Of a DNA stretch of 64,000 nt, positions 8,534 through 16,495 are shown piece by piece. A program made the translations under genes and the position numbers. Source of the stretch: Streptomyces sp. Z26 (GTDB lineage Bacteria > Actinomycetota > Actinomycetes > Streptomycetales > Streptomycetaceae); assembly GCF_003665095.1 (NCBI RefSeq), contig NZ_RCHV01000002.1, forward strand, positions 5,008,501-5,072,500, in the 5' to 3' direction. Numbering within the stretch: the first letter of the stretch is position 1; every line of letters begins with the position of its first letter. The notes beneath the pieces were generated by a model. It saw only the letters and a program-made list of their open reading frames with translations. It searched no databases and was not told the origin of the DNA.

Positions 8534-10099
8534 ATGACCGATCTGTCTCAGGACTCCCGCGGCCGAGTGGCCGAGCTGCACGACATCCGTGCGCAGGCCC
8601 GTCGCGGGCCGAGCGAGAAGGCCACCGAGGCGCAGCACGCCAAGGGCAAGCTCACCGTGCCGGAGCGGATCGACCTGCTCCTGGACGAGGGGACCTTCCA
8701 CGAGGTCGGGGGGCTCCGACGGCACCGCGCCACCGGCTTCGGGCTGGAGAGCAAGCGGCCGTACACCGACGGCGTGGTGACCGGCTGGGGCAAGGTGCAC
8801 GGCCGGACCGTCTTCGTCTACGCGCACGACTTCCGTATCTTCGGCGGTGCGCTGGGGGAGGCGCACGCGGCGAAGATCCACAAGATCATGGACATGGCCA
8901 TCTCGGCCGGTGCCCCGCTGATCTCGCTCAACGACGGCGCGGGCGCCCGTATCCAGGAGGGCGTCGCCGCCCTCGCCGGCTACGGCGGCATCTTCCAGCG
9001 CAACACCCGCGCGTCCGGCGTCATCCCGCAGATCTCCGTGATGCTCGGCCCGTGCGCGGGCGGCGCGGCCTACTCGCCGGCGCTGACCGACTTCGTGTTC
9101 ATGGTCCGTGAGACCTCGCAGATGTTCATCACGGGCCCGGACGTCGTCCAGGCCGTCACCGGCGCCGAGGTCACGCAGAACGGACTGGGCGGCGCGGACG
9201 TCCACGCCGGGACCTCCGGCGTGGCCCACTTCGCCTACGACGACGAGGAGTCGTGCCTGGAGGAGGTGCGCTACCTCCTCTCGATGCTCCCGGCCAACAA
9301 CCGCGAGAACCCGCCGGTCGTGGAGACCGAGGACCCCTCCGACCGGAGGAACGAATCGCTCCTGGACCTCGTTCCCGTCGACGGCAACCGGCCGTACGAC
9401 ATCCACAAGGTCATCGAGGAGATCGTCGACGACGGCGAGATGCTGGAGGTCCACGAGCGGTGGGCCACCAACATCGTGTGCGTCCTGGCGCGCATGGGCG
9501 GCCAGGTCGTGGGCTTCGTCGCCAGCCAGCCGCAGTCGCTGGCCGGCGTGCTGGACATCGAGGCGTCGGAGAAGGCCGCGCGCTTCGTGCAGATGTGCGA
9601 CGCGTTCAACATCCCGATCCTCACGCTGCTGGACGTGCCGGGCTTCCTGCCAGGAGTCGACCAGGAGCACGGCGGCATCATCCGCCACGGCGCGAAGCTG
9701 CTGTACGCGTACTGCAACGCGACGGTGCCGCGCGTCTCGCTCGTGCTGCGGAAGGCGTACGGCGGTGCGTACATCGTCATGGACTCGCAGTCCATCGGCG
9801 CCGACGTGACGCTGGCGTGGCCGACCAACGAGATCGCGGTGATGGGCGCCGAGGGCGCCGCGAACGTCATCTTCCGCAGGCAGATCGCCGCCGCCGACGA
9901 CCCGGAGGCGATGCGGACGCACATGGTCAAGGAGTACAAGGCGGAGCTGATGCACCCCTACTACGCCGCGGAACGCGGTCTGGTGGAGGACGTCATCGAC
10001 CCGGCCGAGACCCGGGCCGCGCTGATCTCCGCCCTCGGGATGCTCGCCACCAAGCACGCGGACCTGCCGTCGCGGAAGCACGGCAACCCGCCGCAGTGA
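8534..10099 (+). CDS. accB: Acyl-CoA carboxylase beta (carboxyltransferase) subunit
   Basis: 521 residues, the full length of actinobacterial AccB/PccB subunits. It transfers CO2 from biotin on the alpha subunit to acetyl- or propionyl-CoA, giving malonyl- or methylmalonyl-CoA for fatty acids and polyketides. The N-half has the crotonase-fold acyl-CoA site (SLNDGAGARIQEGVAALAGYG). The C-half carries the biotin-side oxyanion segment LRKAYGGAYIVMDS and ends with the usual RGLVEDVIDPAETR. The epsilon subunit gene follows 103 bases later. Acetyl versus propionyl preference depends on a single residue near position 420 (D/I in characterised enzymes) that I have not assigned with certainty. Confidence 0.95.
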   Translation: MTDLSQDSRGRVAELHDIRAQARRGPSEKATEAQHAKGKLTVPERIDLLLDEGTFHEVGGLRRHRATGFGLESKRPYTDGVVTGWGKVHGRTVFVYAHDFRIFGGALGEAHAAKIHKIMDMAISAGAPLISLNDGAGARIQEGVAALAGYGGIFQRNTRASGVIPQISVMLGPCAGGAAYSPALTDFVFMVRETSQMFITGPDVVQAVTGAEVTQNGLGGADVHAGTSGVAHFAYDDEESCLEEVRYLLSMLPANNRENPPVVETEDPSDRRNESLLDLVPVDGNRPYDIHKVIEEIVDDGEMLEVHERWATNIVCVLARMGGQVVGFVASQPQSLAGVLDIEASEKAARFVQMCDAFNIPILTLLDVPGFLPGVDQEHGGIIRHGAKLLYAYCNATVPRVSLVLRKAYGGAYIVMDSQSIGADVTLAWPTNEIAVMGAEGAANVIFRRQIAAADDPEAMRTHMVKEYKAELMHPYYAAERGLVEDVIDPAETRAALISALGMLATKHADLPSRKHGNPPQ

Positions 10100-10103
10100 C
10101 CCG

Positions 10104-10137
10104 CGCGCCGCACCACACGGACGCGCCGCACCACACG
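10104..10137 (+). repeat. Two 16-bp direct repeats between accB and accE
   Basis: CGCGCCGCACCACACG occurs at 10104-10119 and again at 10122-10137 (18-bp period). The gap is otherwise CACGAC-rich with no hairpin. Confidence 0.6.
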
Positions 10138-10202
10138 CACGACGCACGAGGCACGACCGACCCGCACCACCGACCGAACGACCGACAGACGGGGAAATCG
10201 CA

Positions 10203-10406
10203 ATGAGTGCTCCCGCACCGCACTTCGTACGGGTGGAGAAGGGGCAGGCCAGCCCCGAGGAACTGGCCGCCGTCACCGCCATCCTGCTCGCCCGCGCGGC
10301 CACCCAGCCGGCGCACGACGTGGCCGGCAGGGGCCGCAGCAAGGCCGGATGGCGACGCCTGGAGCGTTCGCCGGGCTTCAGCGCGGCGCACAGCTGGCGG
10401 CACTGA
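10203..10406 (+). CDS. accE: Acyl-CoA carboxylase epsilon subunit
   Basis: 67 residues, matching the small AccE/PccE epsilon subunit found next to beta subunits in Streptomyces. The N-half (VRVEKGQASPEELAAVTAILLAR) is the conserved helix-forming part of the family, and the tail ends in W-containing GWRRLERSPGFSAAHSW. Epsilon subunits bind the beta core and strongly stimulate activity. ATG at 10203 follows GGGGAAATCGC. It is probably cotranscribed with accB. A perfect hairpin follows. Confidence 0.93.
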   Translation: MSAPAPHFVRVEKGQASPEELAAVTAILLARAATQPAHDVAGRGRSKAGWRRLERSPGFSAAHSWRH

Positions 10407-10423
10407 CACCACCGGACAGCCGT

Positions 10424-10471
10424 GACGGCGGAGGGCCCGCACACCTTCGGGTGTGCGGGCCCTCCGCCGTC
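10424..10471. terminator. Very strong hairpin terminator after accE
   Basis: Perfect 22-bp inverted repeat (10424-10445 / 10450-10471) closed by a TTCG tetraloop. It lies between accE and the leftward 64-codon ORF, so it may serve both. Confidence 0.8.
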
Positions 10472-10535
10472 GAATGCCGGTACGCGGTCCGGCGGCGGGC
10501 CGATACCCCGGACGGGGGTGTCGGCCCGCGGTGTC

Positions 10536-10730
10536 TCAGACGCTGCCGGGAAGGTCCACGAGGACGGTACGGCGCGGGTTCGCGGTCTGCGGGGGAAGCT
10601 GCGCGGCGCTGCCGGGGGTGCCGCTGACGGGCTCGGCGGGGCGCTCTGTAAGATCGTCGGCATCCTTGAGATGCGCGAGGGTGGTGCGCTGCGGGTTGGC
10701 GGTGTTGCGCATGATCATGGTGGTCTTCAC
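10536..10730 (-). CDS. Small conserved-looking protein with an internal repeat
   Basis: 64 residues from a GTG at 10730, with GGGGAA about 10 bases upstream. The sequence holds two copies of a motif: TANPQRTTL (about residues 10-18) and TANPRRTVL (about 50-58). They are separated by an acidic, Pro-rich linker (LKDADDLTERPAEP, SGTPGSAAQLPPQ). There is no signal peptide or membrane segment. It is convergent with accE and divergent from cvnA. I do not recognise a family; the internal repeat and the spaced ribosome site argue that it is a real gene. Confidence 0.5.
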   Translation of the reverse strand: MKTTMIMRNTANPQRTTLAHLKDADDLTERPAEPVSGTPGSAAQLPPQTANPRRTVLVDLPGSV

Positions 10731-11276
10731 GAGGCAGATTCCCCAGCGGGTCGCTTGTCGTTTCCGGGTAGCGTGTAAACCTTGAGGGTAGGCGCGTCAT
10801 TCCCAGGGATCATGTGACTTAGGCAACTGAATGCGTGTGAGTTTCCTCACTCAGTGATCGCGGAAGCGGCAAATGGCGCACCCGGTACCCTATGGGAAAT
10901 CGAACATTCAGCCCGAAAGGGGCACCCGTGCGGACCGGGAATCCGGTCGAATCGACGCACCTGTCCAGGACACTCGTACGGGTACGTCCCGTATCGCGGG
11001 CAATTTTTTCGACAGCACGTGACCCGGCGTCTGCGTAGCGTCACGCCCGTCACAGGGTTATCCACAGCCCTTGTTGGAGATCCGGCACTGTGCTGGAATT
11101 CCACGGACCGCCGAGGACAACAGCCGGCGCGCAGAGGGCGCACTGAAGCGCCACACGGTGGTCACAGGGGACGCGCCGGTCACTCACGAACGCCCAGGGG
11201 GCCCGGGACCCCCATGACTCGATACCGTCCCACCGCCGCGCGCGGAGGGACGCCTGGTCCAGAGGTTGCGACGCTA
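10731..11276. other. Regulatory region upstream of the first conservon (546 bp)
   Basis: No supportable gene. It is less GC-rich than its surroundings. It holds overlapping inverted repeats GTGAG-TTTC-CTCAC (10837-10850) and TCAC-TCA-GTGA (10847-10857), one TTATCCACA (11058-11066), and GTGCTGGAATTC (11090-11101), which recurs upstream of the second cvnA. Confidence 0.5.
11058..11066 (+). promoter_or_regulatory. Single DnaA-box-like 9-mer
   Basis: TTATCCACA matches the classical DnaA consensus. Only one copy is present, so a DnaA regulatory site or chance is more likely than an origin. Confidence 0.35.
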
Positions 11277-14200
11277 GTGCAGGGACGTTTCAAGAGGAAT
11301 GGCAGCACGGTGGGGGACCCGGAGCTGCGCGGCTCGACCGACCGTGGCTCCTCTCCTCAGCGTGCCCAGGGGAGCGGCAGCGGGACGAACGCCGCCGCCG
11401 CGGACTCCGCCGGCACCACGAGCGGTCCCCCCGGTGACGACACGGGAGCCACGAAGGCCCGGAGCGCCCCGCCCGGCCAGGGGTCCCGGCTCGCCCTGCG
11501 CAACTGGCGGATCAGCACCCGTCTGGTGTCCCTGCTCGCGCTGCCCGTGGTCGCCGCGACCACCCTCGGCGGCCTGCGGATCAACGACTCGCTGAACGAC
11601 GTCGAGCAGCTCGACAACATGAAGCTCCTCACCGAGATGACGGAGCACGCCACGGAGCTGGCCGCGGCGCTCCAGGAGGAGCGCGACAAGTCGGCCGGAC
11701 CGCTGATCCAGACGGGCAACGAGAAGGACGACTCGGTCGTCGGCGCCCGTGAGGACACCGACCGGGTCCGCCAGGCGTTCAACGAGGCCACCGGCGACAT
11801 CAACGCCGACGACGCGGTGATGTCCGGCGTGCAGACCACCGTCGTCGACATCACCCGCCAGCTGAACAACATCAAGGAGATCCGCGAGGACGCGTACGAC
11901 AACCCGGAGTACACCTCGCAGACCGTCGACCGGTACAGCCGGCTGATCGAGTCGCTGCTCGGCCTCTCGCTCGACATGGCGCAGGCCACCAGCAACACCG
12001 AGATGATCCAGAGCACGCGTGCCCTCGCCGCGTTCTCCTCCGCCAAGGAGTTCGCCTCCGTCCAGCGCGCGATCATCAGCGCCGGCCTCGCCCGCAAGGA
12101 CGGCGCCGAGCTGTCCCAGACGGACCGGCTCTACGCGAGTACGGCCATGGCGAGCGAGGACGCCAAGCTCACCACGTTCGGGCAGATCAACGGCGAGGGC
12201 GCCGCCGAGCTGCTGAAGCCCCTCGAGGGCGGCATCGTCAACATCACCGCGGCGGACACGTACCGCGACCGCGTGCTGAAGTCCGAGGACGGCATCCGGA
12301 GCGAGGAGCGCTCCTACCTGGACTGGTACGACCAGGACAAGAGCAAGATCGAGGAGATGGGCAAGATCGAGGCCACGCTGCTCTCCGAGATGGAGCAGCA
12401 GGCCCGCAAGCTCCGTTCGGAGGCGCAGCGCGACGCGATCCTCAACGGCGCGGTCATCTTCCTCGTCCTCGGCATCTCGCTCGTCGGCGCGTTCGTCGTG
12501 GCCCGTTCCATGGTCCGCTCGCTGCGCCGCCTCCAGGACACCGCGCAGGAGGTCGCCCGCCAGCGGCTGCCCGAGCTGGTCCGCCAGATGTCCGAGTCCG
12601 ACCCGCAGGACGTGGACACCTCGGTCGAGTCGGTCGGTGTCCACAGCCGGGACGAGATCGGCAAGGTGGCGTCGGCGTTCGACGACGTGCACCGCGAGGC
12701 CGTACGGCTCGCGGGCGAGCAGGCGCTGCTGCGCGGCAACGTCAACGCGATGTTCACCAACCTCTCCCGCCGCAGCCAGGGCCTCATCCAGCGTCAGCTG
12801 TCGCTCATCTCCGAGCTGGAGTCCCGCGAGGCCGACCCGGACCAGCTGTCGTCCCTCTTCAAGCTCGACCACCTCGCGACCCGTATGCGCCGGAACGGCG
12901 AGAACCTCCTCGTCCTCGCGGGCGAGGAGCCGGGCCGTCGCTGGACGCGGCCCGTGCCGCTCGTCGACGTGCTGCGCGCGGCGGCGTCCGAGGTGGAGCA
13001 GTACGAGCGCATCGAGCTCAGCTCGGTGCCGAGCACCGAGGTCGCGGGCCGCGTCGTCAACGACCTCGTGCACCTGCTGGCCGAGTTGCTGGAGAACGCC
13101 ACGTCGTTCTCCTCGCCGCAGACCAAGGTGAAGGTCACCGGCCACGCCCTGCCCGACGGGCGGGTGCTCGTCGAGATCCACGACACCGGCATCGGCCTCT
13201 CGCCCGAGGACCTGTCCGCGATCAACGAGCGGCTGGCGAACCCGCCGACGGTGGACGTCTCCGTCTCCCGCCGCATGGGTCTCTTCGTGGTCGGCCGCCT
13301 GTCGCTGCGGCACGGCATCCGGATACAGCTCAGGCCGTCCGACTCCGGCGGTACGACCGCGCTGGTCATGCTGCCCGTAGACGTCGCCCAGGGCGGCGCG
13401 CAGGGCCCCAAGGGCAAGCCGGGCGCAGCCGCCGGTGGCGCCCCCGCGGGCGCCCCCAAGGGCACCGGCCTCGCGGCCGCGCTCCAGCGCGAGCCGCGCG
13501 GCGGCGTCGGCCAGACCTCACGCCTCGGCGCAGTGACGCCGCGCGGCCAGGTCGGCGGCGGGAGCAAGCGCCCCGCGCTGCCCGGCAGCGGCGGCGGGAG
13601 CGGCGAGGAGAAGCCGCAGCAGCCGCAGCAGCCGCAGACCACGCCGGGCGCGGGCCTGCCCGTGCGGCCCCGGGGCGGCGCCCCGGCCGGTGCCGACAGC
13701 GGTTCCACGCCCACCGACTTCTTCGGCAACGGCGCCCCGCCGCGCCCTCTCGGCTCGCCTCCCTCGGCCCCCGGCAAGGGCCCGCAGCCCCAGCGCCCGG
13801 CGGCCCTGCCCGTACGCGGCGGCGGCCCCGTCGGGGAGCTGCCCGCGTCGACGCCGGGCGGTCCCGGCGACACCGGGGAGTTCCCGCAGCCGACGCAGCC
13901 GCAGGGCGGCGCGGGCTCCGGCCCCGGTGACACGGGTGAGTTCCCGCAGCTTCCGCAGGCCCCGCAGCAGCCCGCGCAGCCGCAGTACGGCGGCCCGGGA
14001 GACACCGGCGAGTTCCCCCAGGCGCCGTACCCGCAGCAGCAGCCCGCGCAGGCGTACCAGCAGCAGCCCGGCGGTCCGGGGGACACCGCGGAGTTCGCGC
14101 GGCCCGACTTCGGCGGTCTGCCGCCCGCTGGTGTCCAGGGCGGCCCGGCCGGTCCGGGCACGGGCGAGCAGCGTCCCAGCTGGGCGACCGGCGACGAGGC

Positions 14201-14996
14201 GCCGCGCGGCCACGAGGACACGGTCAGCGGCGAGTACCCGCAGCCGGGGTACGGCCGGCAGGGTCCCGGCCAGCCGCCCCAGGGCCAGGGGTACCCGGCG
14301 CAGCCGCAGCAGGGCGGCCAGGACCAGGGCGAGCGGGGGCCCGGCGGGTACGCCCAGCCGGACCCGTACGCCGCGCAGACCACCGGCGAGTACGGGTTGC
14401 CGCAACTGCCGCAGAACGACGCGGACTTCGGGATACCCGCGGTCCCGCCCGCCGCGGCCGACACGCCGACGCCCATCTTCGAGTCGATGGGGTCGAACTG
14501 GTTCCGCGGCACTCCCGCGGCCGAGCCGCGGCAGAGCCCCAACGGCGACGGTTCCCCGCAGCGCGAGCCGGACCCCCTGACCGACCCGCTTCCCGACGTC
14601 ACCGCCGCGTCCTCGCTGCCGCAGCGTCCGGTCGGGCGCCCCGCGGAGGGCAACGGGAACGGCAACGGCAACGGGAACGGTGCCGGAGGCACCCGGGAGG
14701 TCCCGGCCGCGACGTGGGGAGCGTCTCCGAACGACGAGCGCTGGCGGCAGGCGGAGCAGCTGCGCCAGCCCGCCGCGGGCGGTGTCACCACTTCCGGCCT
14801 GCCGCGCCGGGTACCGCGCGCCAACCTGGTGGCGGGCACCGCGCAGCAGCAGTCGACGGCCCAGACCGGGCCGCAGGTCTCGCGCGCGCCCGACGATGTG
14901 CGTGGGCGACTGACCAATCTCCGCCGTGGTATCCGGCAGGGCCGACAGGCCACTGACGGCCATGGCATTGGCCCCACTTACCAGCAGGAGCGTTAG
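11277..14996 (+). CDS. Conservon sensor protein CvnA (histidine-kinase-like), first copy
   Basis: 1239 residues from GTG at 11277 (VQGRFKRNG). The order of parts is as follows: basic N-tail; membrane segment about 84-100; extracytoplasmic NIT-type sensing domain to about 388; second membrane segment 390-412; HAMP; a histidine-containing helix LDHLATRMRRNGENLL; and a HATPase domain with N-box ELLENATSFSSP near 600 and G-box IHDTGIGLS. A Pro/Gln/Gly-rich linker of about 430 residues follows, with repeated GPGDTGEFPQ motifs. The protein ends in a conserved tail (DERWRQAEQLRQPAAGG onward, from about 1152). CvnA proteins are membrane partners of CvnB, CvnC and the CvnD GTPase; no phosphoacceptor partner gene is nearby. 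The upstream frame is open, so the start is inferred from homology and context. Confidence 0.9.
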   Translation: MQGRFKRNGSTVGDPELRGSTDRGSSPQRAQGSGSGTNAAAADSAGTTSGPPGDDTGATKARSAPPGQGSRLALRNWRISTRLVSLLALPVVAATTLGGLRINDSLNDVEQLDNMKLLTEMTEHATELAAALQEERDKSAGPLIQTGNEKDDSVVGAREDTDRVRQAFNEATGDINADDAVMSGVQTTVVDITRQLNNIKEIREDAYDNPEYTSQTVDRYSRLIESLLGLSLDMAQATSNTEMIQSTRALAAFSSAKEFASVQRAIISAGLARKDGAELSQTDRLYASTAMASEDAKLTTFGQINGEGAAELLKPLEGGIVNITAADTYRDRVLKSEDGIRSEERSYLDWYDQDKSKIEEMGKIEATLLSEMEQQARKLRSEAQRDAILNGAVIFLVLGISLVGAFVVARSMVRSLRRLQDTAQEVARQRLPELVRQMSESDPQDVDTSVESVGVHSRDEIGKVASAFDDVHREAVRLAGEQALLRGNVNAMFTNLSRRSQGLIQRQLSLISELESREADPDQLSSLFKLDHLATRMRRNGENLLVLAGEEPGRRWTRPVPLVDVLRAAASEVEQYERIELSSVPSTEVAGRVVNDLVHLLAELLENATSFSSPQTKVKVTGHALPDGRVLVEIHDTGIGLSPEDLSAINERLANPPTVDVSVSRRMGLFVVGRLSLRHGIRIQLRPSDSGGTTALVMLPVDVAQGGAQGPKGKPGAAAGGAPAGAPKGTGLAAALQREPRGGVGQTSRLGAVTPRGQVGGGSKRPALPGSGGGSGEEKPQQPQQPQTTPGAGLPVRPRGGAPAGADSGSTPTDFFGNGAPPRPLGSPPSAPGKGPQPQRPAALPVRGGGPVGELPASTPGGPGDTGEFPQPTQPQGGAGSGPGDTGEFPQLPQAPQQPAQPQYGGPGDTGEFPQAPYPQQQPAQAYQQQPGGPGDTAEFARPDFGGLPPAGVQGGPAGPGTGEQRPSWATGDEAPRGHEDTVSGEYPQPGYGRQGPGQPPQGQGYPAQPQQGGQDQGERGPGGYAQPDPYAAQTTGEYGLPQLPQNDADFGIPAVPPAAADTPTPIFESMGSNWFRGTPAAEPRQSPNGDGSPQREPDPLTDPLPDVTAASSLPQRPVGRPAEGNGNGNGNGNGAGGTREVPAATWGASPNDERWRQAEQLRQPAAGGVTTSGLPRRVPRANLVAGTAQQQSTAQTGPQVSRAPDDVRGRLTNLRRGIRQGRQATDGHGIGPTYQQER

Positions 14997-15419
14997 TTGA
15001 GTCCGATGAGCCAGGCGGCGCAGAACCTGAACTGGTTGATCACCAACTTCGTGGACAACACTCCGGGTGTGTCGCACACGGTGGTGGTCTCCGCCGACGG
15101 ACTGCTTCTTGCGATGTCCGAGGGTTTCCCGCGTGATCGGGCCGATCAGTTGGCGGCTGTCGCGTCGGGGTTGACCTCGCTCACCGCGGGGGCGTCACGG
15201 ATCTTCGAGGGTGGTCTGGTGAACCAGACGGTGGTGGAGATGGAGCGTGGGTTCCTCTTCATCATGTCTATTTCGGATGGTTCGTCGTTGGCCGTGCTCG
15301 CGCATCCGGAGGCCGATATCGGTCTTGTCGGTTATGAGATGGCGCTTCTCGTGGACCGCGCGGGGACGGTGCTGACGCCCGACCTCCGCGCCGAACTGCA
15401 AGGAAGCATCCTCAACTGA
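14997..15419 (+). CDS. Conservon roadblock/LC7-domain protein CvnB, first copy
   Basis: 140 residues. TTG at 14997 directly follows the cvnA stop and is 6 bases from GGAG in the cvnA end; ATG at 15006 is an alternative. The roadblock/LC7 fold (LNWLITNFVDNTPGVSHTVV, VSADGLLLAMSEG) matches MglB-type regulators of small GTPases, so it probably acts on CvnD. Codon third positions are strikingly T/G-rich compared with cvnA, and the gene is almost identical in DNA to the second copy at 20254. Confidence 0.93.
   Translation: MSPMSQAAQNLNWLITNFVDNTPGVSHTVVVSADGLLLAMSEGFPRDRADQLAAVASGLTSLTAGASRIFEGGLVNQTVVEMERGFLFIMSISDGSSLAVLAHPEADIGLVGYEMALLVDRAGTVLTPDLRAELQGSILN
15003..15397 (+). repeat. Near-identical cvnB block, copy 1
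   Basis: These 395 bases match 20260-20654 with one difference that I can see (TCA versus TCG serine codon). Identity breaks sharply at both ends. Confidence 0.9.
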
Positions 15420-15483
15420 CCGCCAGCTCCCCCCACATGAGCACCCCAGTCCACTCAGACCTCATGCTTCGCACGGAGGAGCC

Positions 15484-15897
15484 ATGACCCCGCCGCCCGC
15501 CTCGCCCGGCCCGTACGGTGCCTCGAACCACCACGCACCGTACGGGGCTGAGGGCGACCAGCCGCTGGTGCGGCCGTACGCCATGACCGGTGGCCGGACC
15601 CGTCCGCGTTACCAGCTGGCGATCGAGGCGCTGGTGAGCACCAGTGCCGATCCGATGCACCTGCAGGGGCTGCTTCCCGAGCACCAGCGGATATGCCACC
15701 TGTGCCGCGAGGTCAAGTCGGTCGCGGAGGTCTCGGCGCTGCTGGCCATCCCCCTGGGCGTGGCCCGGATTCTCGTCGCCGACCTCGCCGAGGCCGGGAT
15801 GGTGGCCATCCACCAGCCCGGCGGCGGTGCCGAGCCCGGCGGCGCCCCAGATGTGACCTTGCTTGAAAGGGTGCTCAGTGGACTTCGCAAGCTCTAG
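15484..15897 (+). CDS. Conservon DUF742 protein CvnC, first copy
   Basis: 137 residues, DUF742 family. A short variable N-tail precedes the conserved block LVRPYAMTGGRTRPRYQLAIEALV. A winged-helix-like part follows (HQRICHLCREVKSVAEVSALLAIPLGVARILVADLAEAG, with two Cys in CHLC). The end VTLLERVLSGLRKL overlaps the cvnD start by 20 bases. ATG at 15484 follows GGAGGAGCC. DUF742 proteins occur only with conservon-type operons; their function is unknown, although the helix-turn-helix resemblance suggests an adaptor or DNA-binding role. Confidence 0.92.
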   Translation: MTPPPASPGPYGASNHHAPYGAEGDQPLVRPYAMTGGRTRPRYQLAIEALVSTSADPMHLQGLLPEHQRICHLCREVKSVAEVSALLAIPLGVARILVADLAEAGMVAIHQPGGGAEPGGAPDVTLLERVLSGLRKL

Positions 15898-16495
15898 CCC
15901 GCAGACGGGGCAGACGAGTCAGATGGGGTACGGGGCGCCGACGCCCCGTGCCGCCACCTCGGCCAAGATTGTGGTGGCTGGTGGGTTCGGCGTGGGTAAG
16001 ACGACTTTCGTCGGTGCGGTTTCGGAGATCAATCCGCTGCGTACCGAGGCGGTGATGACGTCGGCGTCGGCGGGGATCGATGATCTGACGCATACGGCGG
16101 ACAAGACCACGACGACGGTGGCGATGGACTTCGGTCGTATCACGTTGGATCAGGATCTGATTCTGTATCTGTTCGGTACGCCGGGTCAGGATCGTTTCTG
16201 GTTCATGTGGGACGACTTGGTGCGTGGTGCCATCGGTGCGGTGGTGTTGGTGGATACGCGTCGGTTGGCGGATTGTTTTCCGGCGGTGGACTACTTCGAG
16301 AACAGTGGTCTGCCGTTCGTGATCGCTTTGAACGGGTTCGACGGGCATCAGCCGTATACGCCGGAGGAGGTGCGTGAGGCGTTGCAGATCGGTCCTGACG
16401 CGCCGATCATCATCACGGACGCGCGGCATCGGGCGGATGCGAAGAGCGCGTTGATCACCCTCGTCGAACACGCGCTGCTCGCACGTCTCAAGTGA
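15878..16495 (+). CDS. Conservon small GTPase CvnD, first copy
   Basis: 205 residues from GTG at 15878, inside the end of cvnC (20-base overlap, GAAAGG upstream). It is a Ras/Arf-like GTPase with P-loop GGFGVGKTTFVGAV, switch-II region LFGTPGQDRFWFMW, and an NKxD-like segment ALNGFDGHQ. The N-tail (SSSPQTGQTSQMGYGAPTP) is unique to this copy, whereas residues from SAKIVVAGG to HAL are identical to the second copy. CvnD is thought to cycle nucleotide with CvnB as regulator. Base composition is lower in GC3 than the flanks. Confidence 0.94.
   Translation: MDFASSSPQTGQTSQMGYGAPTPRAATSAKIVVAGGFGVGKTTFVGAVSEINPLRTEAVMTSASAGIDDLTHTADKTTTTVAMDFGRITLDQDLILYLFGTPGQDRFWFMWDDLVRGAIGAVVLVDTRRLADCFPAVDYFENSGLPFVIALNGFDGHQPYTPEEVREALQIGPDAPIIITDARHRADAKSALITLVEHALLARLK
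15956..16477 (+). repeat. Near-identical cvnD block, copy 1
   Basis: These 522 bases match 21539-22060 with one difference that I can see (GCT versus GCG alanine codon). The flanking tails diverge at once. Confidence 0.9.

Noticed and set aside
8528..10663. 711-codon minus-strand frame opposite accB
   Set aside because: It is the antisense shadow of a well-supported carboxyltransferase gene.
11058..11066. Replication origin around the DnaA-like box
   Set aside because: Only one box, no cluster, no A/T-rich unwinding region, and no dnaA, dnaN or parB nearby.
10847..11143. 98-codon minus-strand frame upstream of cvnA
   Set aside because: Arg/Pro/Cys-rich with no ribosome site and no motif. 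The region reads better as control DNA.
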